64,000 nt of DNA from assembly GCA_020063565.1 (NCBI GenBank), contig JAICDB010000004.1, positions 124,001 through 188,000 on the forward strand. The letters run 5' to 3'. The translations under genes were made by a program, and so were the position numbers. The first letter of the stretch is position 1; each line of letters begins with the position of its first letter. This document shows positions 48,296 to 57,763 of this stretch, one piece after another. This DNA comes from Clostridiales bacterium (lineage in GTDB: Bacteria > Bacillota > DSM-16504 > Desulfitibacterales > JAICDB01). Under the pieces are notes generated by a model. The model ran no database searches and had not been told where the DNA came from. It saw only the letters and a program-made list of their open reading frames with translations.

Positions 48296-49396
48296 CTAGC
48301 TAAAGATCTTTTTAAGTTTAGCTAGAAAACTTTTATTGCTCATGTTATCAGTTTGCTTATTTAAAGGGTTTATCTTGTCCGCAAGTCCGGTAATACATTT
48401 TGCTGCCAGGCTGTGCGGACTATATTTTATAAAGGGTGTATAATTTTTAACTGCTTTTCTGATATTGGGATCTTCAAAAATATACCCGAGACCGGTAACT
48501 TTAATATTTAAAAACCTCTCAACTACTGACTCCATTCGTTTGATTATTTTCACTGCTTCATTTTTGGAATCCACCCTGTTTACTATAAGTTTTGTATTTA
48601 AGGTACTATCTTTATCATCCAGTACTTTTATTATTGCGTAAGCATCCGTTATGGCATGGGGTTCAGTAGTTGTAATGACTATTACTTCGTCTGCTGCCAG
48701 GACGAATTTAATGACATTTCTTGAAAGACCTGCACCTGTATCTATTATTATTACATCGGCATATTCTTGTAACGGTTCAAACTTTTTTATAACATTTGAT
48801 AGTTCATTTTCCGAAAGATCGGCTAGTGACTGGAATCCGGAACTACCGGGGACTATTTGAATTCCTTCCGGTCCTTCAACTATAATATCTAGAATATTAT
48901 CCTTTGTGCCTTCAACTAAGTCCTGCAAGGTATATTTAGGATGGATATTTAACAAAACATCAACATTAGCTGTTCCCAGGTCTGCATCAATAATGAATGT
49001 TCTAAGTCCCTTTTTAGCAAGTGCAATGGCAACATTTATAACAAAATTTGTTTTTCCGACTCCGCCTTTTCCACTGGTAACTGCAATAATTTTGGGGCCG
49101 GTATTGTTTTGGTGCTGACTTTCTCTAACACACTCCGGTATAGCTATTGTAAGGGTACTGTTTTCGGAATGTTCTTTGTCAACAATTTTACTTTGAAAGA
49201 CAGTATTTGCCCCTTTAATTTCAACTTCAGTTCCTACAGCTAAAAGGACTATTCTACCGTTATCATAAGGCATGGTTACTCGCAGTGAATTTCTTGTAAT
49301 TTCATGCACTGTAACTTCATATGTACCTTTATAAAGTTGTGAATGAGGTTTTAACAATATTTTTTGACCTGGAAAAAAGAGATGTTTTTTTGCCAT
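48296..49396 (-). CDS. MinD/FlhG-type P-loop ATPase with N-terminal YcgR/PilZN-like domain
   Basis: Residues ~1-85 FPGQKILLKPHSQLYKGTYEVTVHEITRNSLRVTMPYDNGRIVLLAVGTEVEIKGANTVFQSKIV; then VTSGKGGVGKTNFVINVAIALAKKGLRTFIIDADLGTANVDVLLN. Confidence 0.75.
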   Translation of the reverse strand: MAKKHLFFPGQKILLKPHSQLYKGTYEVTVHEITRNSLRVTMPYDNGRIVLLAVGTEVEIKGANTVFQSKIVDKEHSENSTLTIAIPECVRESQHQNNTGPKIIAVTSGKGGVGKTNFVINVAIALAKKGLRTFIIDADLGTANVDVLLNIHPKYTLQDLVEGTKDNILDIIVEGPEGIQIVPGSSGFQSLADLSENELSNVIKKFEPLQEYADVIIIDTGAGLSRNVIKFVLAADEVIVITTTEPHAITDAYAIIKVLDDKDSTLNTKLIVNRVDSKNEAVKIIKRMESVVERFLNIKVTGLGYIFEDPNIRKAVKNYTPFIKYSPHSLAAKCITGLADKINPLNKQTDNMSNKSFLAKLKKIFS

Positions 49397-49523
49397 TTAT
49401 TTCCCATCCTCCTGCCGTTATGACATTATTCAACAAAATATCGAATTTTCCTGCTATTAGTAATGGGTAAAAAGAATTTCGCACATTTTATCGGGCATAA
49501 TAAATGGAGGAGGTGAATTATTT

Positions 49524-49733
49524 TTGAATAGAGAAGATAAAAGAAAAATAGACCGCTGGAATGAAGAAGCTGCCAGAATGGCTGAAAAGACGCAGATAAA
49601 AAGAAAACAATTCTGGCGTGGTGTAAATAGACCTCACCAAGGGATAGCAGCTGATAAAGAAAAATTTCTTCATGAAAATTTAACAGGCGCCCATAAAGTA
49701 CTTCATCCTGATTCTAAAGGTGTTGATGAATAA
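49524..49733 (+). CDS. Small charged hypothetical protein
   Basis: 69-aa ORF with GGAGGAGG RBS and downstream terminator. Confidence 0.55.
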   Translation: MNREDKRKIDRWNEEAARMAEKTQIKRKQFWRGVNRPHQGIAADKEKFLHENLTGAHKVLHPDSKGVDE

Positions 49734-49744
49734 AAATATTTCTT

Positions 49745-49768
49745 AAAACGCTATACGGCGTTTTTTTT
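49745..49768 (+). terminator. Terminator
   Basis: AAAACGC-tatacg-GCGTTTTTTTT. Confidence 0.7.
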
Positions 49769-49822
49769 ATGGTTAACATTTTACCTTAATTTATCTTCTG
49801 TTATAATTGGAAATGGAAGGGA

Positions 49823-50689
49823 ATGATTTTTATGTACATCGGTTGTCACATGTCGATAGGAAAGGGTTTTGCTAAAGCCTGTGAAGGGGCATTTAAAATT
49901 GGTGGGGAGACAATGCAGTTTTTTACACGCAACCCCCGTGGCTCCAAAGCGAAGGAAATAAAGGAAATTGATGTAAAACAATATAAAGAAGCAATAGCAA
50001 GAAATACTTTTGGCCCTGTTGTGGCTCATGCACCCTATATCTTAAACCTGGCTAGTCCCAAGGATGAGATGTGGGAACTGGCCCAAAGGATCATGATAGA
50101 AGATTTGGAAAGGATGGGCAGGCTGGGGGTGCAGTACATAGCGTTACACCCGGGTAGCCATGTGGGAAAGGGAGTTGAGTATGGGATTAAAAGAATAGCT
50201 TCCGGCCTTTCAAAAGTATTACAAGAATCATCTTCAGATACTATAATTTTGTTGGAAACAATGGCAGGTAGCGGTACCGAAGTGGGTAGTACCTTTGAGG
50301 AAATAAAAGAAATTATCGATTTGGTAGAAAGTGATAAAGAACTTGGAGTGTGTTTTGATACCTGTCATACTTTTGCTTCCGGATACGATGTTGATTCTGA
50401 TCTGGACAGGGTTTTGAAGGAATTTGATGAAATTATTGGGCTCCAAAAGCTAAAGGCGCTTCATGTTAATGACAGTAAAAATGAGAAAGGAAGCAAAAAG
50501 GATCGGCATGCAAATCTCGGGGAAGGAGTCATGGGAGTAGAGACTTTTAAAAAATTTGTCAACCACCCGAAATTGCAAAACCTTCCACTGGTGCTGGAAA
50601 CTCCCGGAGGAATTGACAATTATCAAAGAGAAATTGCACTTCTTCGAGAAATGCGTGAGAAGAAAACTCTAAAAACTAAACGAGAATAA
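49823..50689 (+). CDS. nfo: Endonuclease IV
   Basis: YIGCHMSIGKGFAKACEGAFKIGGETMQFFTRNPRGS, GVCFDTCHTFASGYDV, LHVNDSKNEKGSKKDRHANLGEG; start probably ATG 49832. Confidence 0.94.
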   Translation: MIFMYIGCHMSIGKGFAKACEGAFKIGGETMQFFTRNPRGSKAKEIKEIDVKQYKEAIARNTFGPVVAHAPYILNLASPKDEMWELAQRIMIEDLERMGRLGVQYIALHPGSHVGKGVEYGIKRIASGLSKVLQESSSDTIILLETMAGSGTEVGSTFEEIKEIIDLVESDKELGVCFDTCHTFASGYDVDSDLDRVLKEFDEIIGLQKLKALHVNDSKNEKGSKKDRHANLGEGVMGVETFKKFVNHPKLQNLPLVLETPGGIDNYQREIALLREMREKKTLKTKRE

Positions 50690-50693
50690 CTCT

Positions 50694-51005
50694 GTGCTGA
50701 AAGATGAGGATGCGATAATGGATAAAATATGGGTATATACTTTCGGTAGTTTTATCTTGTTATTGAATATTACTACTTTTTTGCTGTTTGGAATTGATAA
50801 ACGAAAATCCTTAAGACAGCAGTGGAGAATAAAAGAATCAAAACTGCTTTTCTTTGCTTTTTTGGCACCGGTTGGAGCTCTATGCGGGATGAAGTTTTTT
50901 CATCACAAAACCCAAAAGCTAAAATTTTCTTTTTTTGTTCCTTTCTTTTTGCTACTGCATATAGCATTTTTAATTTTTTTACTATGGTTCCGTAGTATGG
51001 CATAG
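50694..51005 (+). CDS. DUF1294 family membrane protein
   Basis: FGIDKRKSLRQQWRIKESKLLFFAFLAPVGALCGMKFFHHKTQKLKF. Confidence 0.8.
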   Translation: MLKDEDAIMDKIWVYTFGSFILLLNITTFLLFGIDKRKSLRQQWRIKESKLLFFAFLAPVGALCGMKFFHHKTQKLKFSFFVPFFLLLHIAFLIFLLWFRSMA

Positions 51006-51010
51006 TTATT

Positions 51011-52189
51011 ATGAAAGGAGGCTTGGCTCTGTCTGACGCAGTTGTTATTGAAAAATGCGATAATTACGACATTGAAAATGTCAGAGAAAGAATAAAAGAG
51101 GGACTACAGCTTCTTGGTGGTATTGAAAAATGGGTAAAACCCGGCATGACGGTGGTTCTAAAACCTAATCTCTTAACTCGAAAATCACCAGAACAAGCTG
51201 TTACCACACATCCTCATATAGTACAAGCAGTAGCTGAGCTTATTCAAAAAGCGGGTGCAAAGGCAGTTATAGTGGATAGCCCGGGTGGACCTGATTCTAA
51301 AGCTTACCTCAGATCGGTTTATAAAACAACTGGTATGGAGGAAGTCGCCGGAAAAACAGGAGCAATTGTTAGTTATAACCCCCAGAAAGTGGAGCTAAAA
51401 TTTGAGGGTGGAAGCCAATTTCGGAAATTTACTCTTTTAAAAACCATAGTAGAAGCAGATTTAGTTATCAATCTACCCAAATTAAAAACTCATGGGCTAA
51501 CTTTAATAAGTTGCGCTGTAAAAAATCTTTACGGTACAATTCCGGGGCTTATTAAAGGGGAATATCATCTCAATCTAGCTGAAATACAACATTTTTCTTC
51601 TTTTCTAATTGATCTGGCCTTGTGTGTTAACCCGGCTCTAACAATTGTAGATGCGGTTGTGGGTATGGAAGGTGAAGGGCCTTCTGCAGGAAAACCTAAA
51701 AAAACGGGAATGATATTTATTTCTGAAAACCCCTTTACACTTGACTACCTGGCAGCAGCTACTATAGGTTTGGAACCTGAAAAAATAGCTACTGTTGTCG
51801 AGAGTCAGAAAAGGGGATTGTGCGTTAAAAGCATGGCAGAAATAGATTTTGTGGGTACAAAAGATAATCATGGCACAGTACCATATCAACTTCCAAAATC
51901 AATAAAACAGATTGATTTTACAGACGGTTTAGGTAGAAGGATTCCCAAATGGTTGCTTCCAACGATATATGAATGGTTAAAACCAAGTCTCAAGTTTAAT
52001 AGTTCAGTTTGTACAAAGTGTGGAATTTGCAAGGAAAGCTGCCCGCCGGCAGCTATAACTTTAGATGAAATTAAGCCTGTTGTAGATTCAGAAAAATGTA
52101 TAAGATGTTATTGCTGTCAGGAGCTTTGTCCAAAACATGCTGTGGAAATATCCTATCCCTGGCTGGGGAGAATCTTGTTTCGGAGGTAA
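51011..52189 (+). CDS. DUF362 domain protein with C-terminal 2x[4Fe-4S] ferredoxin
   Basis: VVLKPNLLTRKSPEQAVTTHPHIVQAVAELI, INLPKLKTHGLTLISCAVKNLYGTIPG; CTKCGICKESCPPAAI and CIRCYCCQELCPKHAV. Confidence 0.88.
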   Translation: MKGGLALSDAVVIEKCDNYDIENVRERIKEGLQLLGGIEKWVKPGMTVVLKPNLLTRKSPEQAVTTHPHIVQAVAELIQKAGAKAVIVDSPGGPDSKAYLRSVYKTTGMEEVAGKTGAIVSYNPQKVELKFEGGSQFRKFTLLKTIVEADLVINLPKLKTHGLTLISCAVKNLYGTIPGLIKGEYHLNLAEIQHFSSFLIDLALCVNPALTIVDAVVGMEGEGPSAGKPKKTGMIFISENPFTLDYLAAATIGLEPEKIATVVESQKRGLCVKSMAEIDFVGTKDNHGTVPYQLPKSIKQIDFTDGLGRRIPKWLLPTIYEWLKPSLKFNSSVCTKCGICKESCPPAAITLDEIKPVVDSEKCIRCYCCQELCPKHAVEISYPWLGRILFRR

Positions 52190-52194
52190 AAACA

Positions 52195-53256
52195 ATGCAA
52201 AGAGAAAGAATTTTAGCTATTGATATTGGAGGCGGAACTCAGGATATTTTACTTTATGAAGAAGGAAAACCTGTGGAGAATTGTATTCAGTTAATACTAC
52301 CTTCTCCTACAGTTATGGTACATAACCAAATTTCAGAACTCACTTCTCAAAAAAAAGATATTTTTTTAAGTGGCTATTTGATGGGAGGGGGAGCATCAAG
52401 TAAGGCAATAAAAAAACACCTCAAGGAAGGTTTAAAGGTGTATGCTACGCCACAATCAGCTAAAACCATCAGAGATAACTTAGATGATGTCAGAGAATTG
52501 GGAGTGGAAATAGTTTCTGAAAATCCGGGCGTTTCTGAAGTTAAAACAGGGGATATCTGTTATCATGAATTGAAAACTGCACTTGAAGCATTTGGAGTTG
52601 AAATGCCAACAAGGTTTGCCGTTGCAGTGCAAGACCATGGGGAAAGCCCTGAAGGCGTAGGTAACCGTAAATTCAGATTTCAGCACTGGGAAAACTTTCT
52701 AAAAAAAGGCGGACATATTTCTGATCTTTTATACATGGATCCTCCTTCATACTTTACGAGAATGTGGTCGATAAAGGAGCAGTTAGAAAATGTGGTTTTC
52801 ATGGATACCGGTTCTGCTGCCATAAGAGGTGCGCTATGTGATAAAAAAGTTTTTGAGTGGTCAAAGGAAGGGGTAACCTTAGTTAATGTGGGGAACCAAC
52901 ATACCGTAGGTATACTTTGTAAAGGGGATAAGGTTTTGGGAGTATTTGAGCATCATACAAGGCTCTTAAACAAAGAAAAATTGCAGTATTTTATAAATAA
53001 ATTTATAAATGGTTCTCTAAACAATGAAGAAGTGTTTAATGATCAAGGTCACGGCTGTGCAATAACAGCAGAGTATAATGATCTGAAGAAATTTGACAAA
53101 GTAGTAATTACCGGTCCGCAAAGACATTTGACAAGTGAAAAGGACTATTACTGGGCCAGTCCCATGGGCAATATGATGTTGACAGGAGCTTACGGTCTGG
53201 TGGCCGCGTTGCTTCAAAAAGAAAGTGGGGAAAATTCCTTGACAAATATGATTTAA
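52195..53256 (+). CDS. DUF1786 family protein (ASKHA-like N-terminus)
   Basis: RILAIDIGGGTQDILLYEEGKPVENCIQLILPSPTVMV; ATG 52195 preferred over track start 52096, which overlaps the DUF362 gene. Confidence 0.75.
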   Translation: MQRERILAIDIGGGTQDILLYEEGKPVENCIQLILPSPTVMVHNQISELTSQKKDIFLSGYLMGGGASSKAIKKHLKEGLKVYATPQSAKTIRDNLDDVRELGVEIVSENPGVSEVKTGDICYHELKTALEAFGVEMPTRFAVAVQDHGESPEGVGNRKFRFQHWENFLKKGGHISDLLYMDPPSYFTRMWSIKEQLENVVFMDTGSAAIRGALCDKKVFEWSKEGVTLVNVGNQHTVGILCKGDKVLGVFEHHTRLLNKEKLQYFINKFINGSLNNEEVFNDQGHGCAITAEYNDLKKFDKVVITGPQRHLTSEKDYYWASPMGNMMLTGAYGLVAALLQKESGENSLTNMI

Positions 53257-53290
53257 GGGTTTAAACTAGGAATGATTAACAAACCTTTAA

Positions 53291-53388
53291 ATCAGTTCAG
53301 AGAAACTGGTAAGGGGAATATATCCTGGGTTTTTAGTAATTTAATTTAGGATATAAGCTGCTTACCAGTTGGTAAAGCAGCTTTTTTA
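53291..53388 (+). promoter_or_regulatory. PyrR-type transcription attenuator upstream of pyrR
   Basis: Binding loop CAGTTCAGAGAAACTGGTAAGGGG; terminator AAGCTGCTTACC-agtt-GGTAAAGCAGCTTTTTT (53355-53388); AACTGGTAAG (53304-53313) is exactly complementary to CTTACCAGTT (53361-53370). Confidence 0.85.
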
Positions 53389-53389
53389 A

Positions 53390-53962
<573 letters not shown>

Positions 53963-53975
53963 TAGTTTGTAGTAC

Positions 53976-54024
53976 CTTTAAGTGCGTGTTCGAAAAGGAG
54001 CAACTTTTCGAACATCCTCTTTAA
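53976..54024 (+). repeat. Internally deleted copy of the dispersed element (copy F)
   Basis: CTTTAAGTGCGTGTTCGAAAAGGAGCAACTTTTCGAACATCCTCTTTAAG: both terminal inverted repeats, almost no interior. Confidence 0.8.
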
Positions 54025-54114
54025 GTGCGTGTTCGAAAAGGAGCACGAGAGACACGAGAAGTTCAAGGCGGCGAAGGCTCTGAGCAGCGGAGCGTACATT
54101 GAAGTACGTGAGCA
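54020..54114 (+). repeat. Right-truncated copy of the dispersed element (copy G), tandem with copy F
   Basis: TTTAAGTGCGTGTTCGAAAAGGAGCACGAGAGACACGAGAAGTTCAAGGCGGCGAAGGCTCTGAGCAGCGGAGCGTAC...GTACGTGAGCAG, then homology to copy A stops. Confidence 0.83.
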
Positions 54115-54208
54115 GTCCTGTGAGGCTAGCAAGGGGTTAGTGGGAATAGTGGAACTGTTTCCTCCCCTTGTAGCCTTCTTGTTAGTCGGACTAACGGGAA
54201 GGTTTTTT
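54111..54208 (+). promoter_or_regulatory. PyrR-type transcription attenuator upstream of uraA
   Basis: Binding loop CAGTCCTGTGAGGCTAGCAAGGGG; antiterminator GGCTAGCAAGGGG (54124-54136) with CCCCTTGTAGCC (54164-54175); terminator CCTTCTTGTTAGT-cgg-ACTAACGGGAAGG-TTTTTTT. Confidence 0.85.
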
Positions 54209-54224
54209 TATATCTAAAAATTTT

Positions 54225-55484
54225 TTGAGGGGGAGTATTGAAATGAAAAATGTAGTGCTTTCTTTTCAACATGTGCTTGCGATGTTTGGAGCAACTGTTT
54301 TGGTACCTTTAATTACAGGCATTGACCCTGCTACGGCACTATTATGTGCAGGCCTCGGTACACTGGCATTTCATTTGATAACAAAACAAAAGGTGCCTGC
54401 ATACCTGGGTTCTTCCTTTGCATTTATACCTGGAATTTTAGCTGTTAAAGAACTTTTTGGTTTACCTTATGCCACAGGGGCCATGATAGCAGTTGGTGGG
54501 GTATATGTAGTAATGGCGTTAATTGTATCGGTTATTGGTATTGATAGGGTAAAAAAATTATTCCCTCCAATAGTTACAGGCCCTATTATTATTGTAATCG
54601 GTCTTATTCTAGCTCCTGTTGCTATTCAAATGGCATCTGAGCACTGGACTGTAGCAATTATCACAATGCTTGCAGTTGCCTTTACAGGTATTTATGCCAG
54701 AGGCTTTCTAAAATTTCTTCCAATACTTTTTGGAATCATTATAGGATATATTTCGGCAGTATTTTTCGGACTCGTAGATTTTACTCCGGTTAAAGAAGCA
54801 GCATGGTTTGGCTTACCTACGCTTATGATGCCGCAGTTCAACTTTGATGCACTCAGTATAATTGTACCAATTGCACTTGTAACAATGATAGAGCATATAG
54901 GTGATATCGCTTCATTGAGTGGAGTAACAAACAAAAACTACTTTAACGAGCCCGGTCTTAATCGTACTTTACTAGGTGACGGTATTGCCACAGCGCTGGC
55001 AGGCGCCTTAGGTGGTCCTGCTAATACAACTTATGGAGAAAATATAGGAGTTCTGGCAATCACTAAGAATTTTAACCCACGTATCATACAGGGAGCTGCT
55101 CTTATCGCCATAGCAATGAGCTTAATTGGTAAATTTGGTGCACTATTGAGTACCATTCCTACTGCAGTTCTAGGAGGAGTAAGCTTTATCCTCTTTGGAA
55201 TGATTGCCAGCGTGGGGATCAAGACTTTAGTTGATAGCAAGCCTGATTTAACAAATATGCGCAACTCAGTGGTTGTATTTGTAATATTAATTATAGGAAT
55301 AGCAAGTATAGCGGGTGAAAAGAATAATCCTGCAGTAATTCAATTAACTGAATATGCGTCCCTTTCAGGGTTAAGCCTGGCAGCGCTTGTAGGAATTATT
55401 TTAAACGCAGCATTGGAAATCTTCCAACCGCAATGGGCCTCAAGAGCCGTAGCAAAGCTTTCAATGAAAAAGCAGTTGAAGTAG
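54225..55484 (+). CDS. uraA: Uracil/xanthine permease family transporter (UraA)
   Basis: NCS2 family: LSFQHVLAMFGATVLVPLITGIDPATALLCAGLGTL, GPANTTYGENIGVLAITKNFNPRI. Confidence 0.93.
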   Translation: MRGSIEMKNVVLSFQHVLAMFGATVLVPLITGIDPATALLCAGLGTLAFHLITKQKVPAYLGSSFAFIPGILAVKELFGLPYATGAMIAVGGVYVVMALIVSVIGIDRVKKLFPPIVTGPIIIVIGLILAPVAIQMASEHWTVAIITMLAVAFTGIYARGFLKFLPILFGIIIGYISAVFFGLVDFTPVKEAAWFGLPTLMMPQFNFDALSIIVPIALVTMIEHIGDIASLSGVTNKNYFNEPGLNRTLLGDGIATALAGALGGPANTTYGENIGVLAITKNFNPRIIQGAALIAIAMSLIGKFGALLSTIPTAVLGGVSFILFGMIASVGIKTLVDSKPDLTNMRNSVVVFVILIIGIASIAGEKNNPAVIQLTEYASLSGLSLAALVGIILNAALEIFQPQWASRAVAKLSMKKQLK

Positions 55485-55497
55485 ACAAAAGACAACT

Positions 55498-55532
55498 AAG
55501 CCCGAGGATTCAGGTGAATCTTCGGGCCTTTT
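55498..55532. terminator. Bidirectional terminator between convergent uraA and molybdopterin gene
   Basis: GCCCGAgGATTC-aggt-GAATCtTCGGGC flanked by A/T runs. Confidence 0.75.
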
Positions 55533-55540
55533 ATTGTAAG

Positions 55541-57628
55541 TTAAATTTTTTCGATATCAACAAAAACATTATAAAATGCAATTCCTTTTGAACCGGTTAC
55601 AATTTCCCCCATATCAGTAGATAATCCGGGAGTGAGTTTGTTTAAATTGAAGTTAATGTTTGGGAACCACCCTTGATAGCACAGTATTATATCAGAGGGG
55701 ATATCACGAGAAATCTTTGCTTTAGCAATTACTTCCCCATAATTATTAAATATTTTTATTGTTGCATTTTCCGTAATATTTTTTTTATGAGCAGTTTTGG
55801 GATTGATCAAAATAACAGGTTCAGGGTTAACTTTCAGTATACAGCGTAAATTTTGAAATTGTGAATTAAGCCCATGTTGAGAATGTGGTGTCAGCAAACG
55901 GTAGGGATATTTCAAGTCACAATTTGTTCCCTTTTTTAAGACTGGAAGAGCAGGTAACTGATTAGTTTTTGCATTATGGGAATAAAATTCATACTTACCT
56001 GAATCTGTTTTAAATTTGCGATCTTTCCAGGCTGTAAAAGGAATATCAGCTCTTTGTGGACTTTCCCTTAATTCTGACCAGTGTTTAATGTCAAGCATTC
56101 TATATATTTTTTCATTGAATAAACCATCTAAAATATTTTCCGCTTTAATTTTATAAGGGAAATTACAGCTGCCAGGTGAGAGTTCATTTAGTTTTTTTGA
56201 AATAAGCTGTGCTATTTCCAGATCACTTTTACTCTCAAAATATGGCTTGATGGCTTGTTCATTAATTCCGATCCAGTGGTGCCAGTAACTTGGAACTACA
56301 TCTAATTCTTCAAAATGAGTTGTTGCAGGAAGAACAATATCAGAATATTGAGCGGTGGGGGTTAAATAATGTTCTACTGTAACTATTAATTCCAAGTCTT
56401 TTAAAGCATCTAGCAATTTACTGCTATCTGCATCCTGTGTAATCGGGTTGCGACAGGATATCCACAGCATTTTTACAGGTGGATCTTCTATATTCTTTAA
56501 TTGAGATGCGAAATTATTAATATTCACATAACGGGTAGATTTTCCTTTTTCATTTTTATCTTGCCCAACATTTAAAAAATTTAAATTAAAATCCCATGTG
56601 TCCTGATGGGCAAAATGAACTCCTCCTCCGGGAAGACCGATATTGCCGGTAATTGCCCCTAATGCATTGATTGCTCTAAGATTTTGACCTCCATTGACAT
56701 ATCTTTGTAAACCAAATCCCGTCCAAATAAAAGCCGGTTTAGTGCTTCCCAGCATCTCAGCTAAATCCTTAATAAGGCCCGGTTTTTGTCCACACAATGA
56801 GGCGGCTTCTTCAACATCATATCCTTCAAGATACCTCTTAAATTTTTCCCATCCATAAGTATACTTGTCTATAAAATTTTTATCATAAAGTCCCTTTTCT
56901 AATAGTATCTTAGCAATTGCTAAAGCTAAGGCACCATCACTTCCTGGATTAACTTGAATGTATATATCTGATTTTTTAGCAGTCGTTGTGAATACAGGGT
57001 CAATTACAATTATTTTGGCTCCACATTTTTTTGCCTCGTTTATAAAGGGCATTGAATGGACAGCTGTCCAGGCAGGGTTAATTCCCCAGAGAATGATTAA
57101 CTGTGCATTTTTTATATTTTCCGGGTCGGATGTTTTATGAGCACCAAAATCATAAAAGTGGGCATCCAGCCCGGCTGACCAGCAGGGAGAACCCACAGCT
57201 AGTGTAGTGGGGCCTAGACTGTTAAAGAAGCCTTCTACGGCATAGTGAAGAATGCCAAAGTTTCCTGAATATTTATTTAGCGCCATGGAAAGATGGGAAC
57301 CGTAGCGAGATTTCAGTTCCAGTATTTTATTGGCAATAATGTCTAGTGCTTCATCCCATGTTATCCTTTTCCATTGTCCTGAACCGCGTTTTTTTTGCAG
57401 TATGGGATATTTTAGCCTGTTGGGGTCATAAACACGTTGTACGTAACTATAACCTTTAGCACATAATTTTCCCCTTGTATAACCGTGTTTAGGATCTCCG
57501 TCTATTTTTTTTAATATGCCATTGCGAGTAAATGCAAGCATGCCACAGGCATCATAACAATTGCGAGGACAGACATGCCTTGTGACAGTATATCCTTCTT
57601 TTTTGAAAGACAAATTAAACACCACCAT
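55541..57628 (-). CDS. Molybdopterin-dependent oxidoreductase catalytic subunit, no Tat signal visible
   Basis: CPRNCYDACGMLAF...GKLCAKGYSYVQRVYDPNRLKYP 4Fe-4S/MGD motifs; paralogous to 59160-61364. Confidence 0.9.
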   Translation of the reverse strand: MVVFNLSFKKEGYTVTRHVCPRNCYDACGMLAFTRNGILKKIDGDPKHGYTRGKLCAKGYSYVQRVYDPNRLKYPILQKKRGSGQWKRITWDEALDIIANKILELKSRYGSHLSMALNKYSGNFGILHYAVEGFFNSLGPTTLAVGSPCWSAGLDAHFYDFGAHKTSDPENIKNAQLIILWGINPAWTAVHSMPFINEAKKCGAKIIVIDPVFTTTAKKSDIYIQVNPGSDGALALAIAKILLEKGLYDKNFIDKYTYGWEKFKRYLEGYDVEEAASLCGQKPGLIKDLAEMLGSTKPAFIWTGFGLQRYVNGGQNLRAINALGAITGNIGLPGGGVHFAHQDTWDFNLNFLNVGQDKNEKGKSTRYVNINNFASQLKNIEDPPVKMLWISCRNPITQDADSSKLLDALKDLELIVTVEHYLTPTAQYSDIVLPATTHFEELDVVPSYWHHWIGINEQAIKPYFESKSDLEIAQLISKKLNELSPGSCNFPYKIKAENILDGLFNEKIYRMLDIKHWSELRESPQRADIPFTAWKDRKFKTDSGKYEFYSHNAKTNQLPALPVLKKGTNCDLKYPYRLLTPHSQHGLNSQFQNLRCILKVNPEPVILINPKTAHKKNITENATIKIFNNYGEVIAKAKISRDIPSDIILCYQGWFPNINFNLNKLTPGLSTDMGEIVTGSKGIAFYNVFVDIEKI

Positions 57629-57740
57629 CTACTCCCGCTTACAGATGCAAGGGTTTTTAATTATCACTAAAAAATTATTTTTATAACATATTTCTATATC
57701 GTTTAATTGTTTCCTTTTTGAAAAAATAGTAGAGAAAAAA

Positions 57741-57763
57741 ATAACCCGCATTAGCGGGTTATT
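57741..57763 (-). terminator. Terminator of the dmsABC-like operon
   Basis: Minus strand reads ATAACCCGC-taat-GCGGGTTAT-TTTTTTC; overlaps the stop codon. Confidence 0.75.

Noticed and set aside
54029-54217. 62-aa [24 protein letters not shown]... and antisense ORF 53947-54132
   Set aside because: Both lie within repeat copies F/G and the uraA attenuator; their sequence is explained by the repeat and hairpins, not coding.
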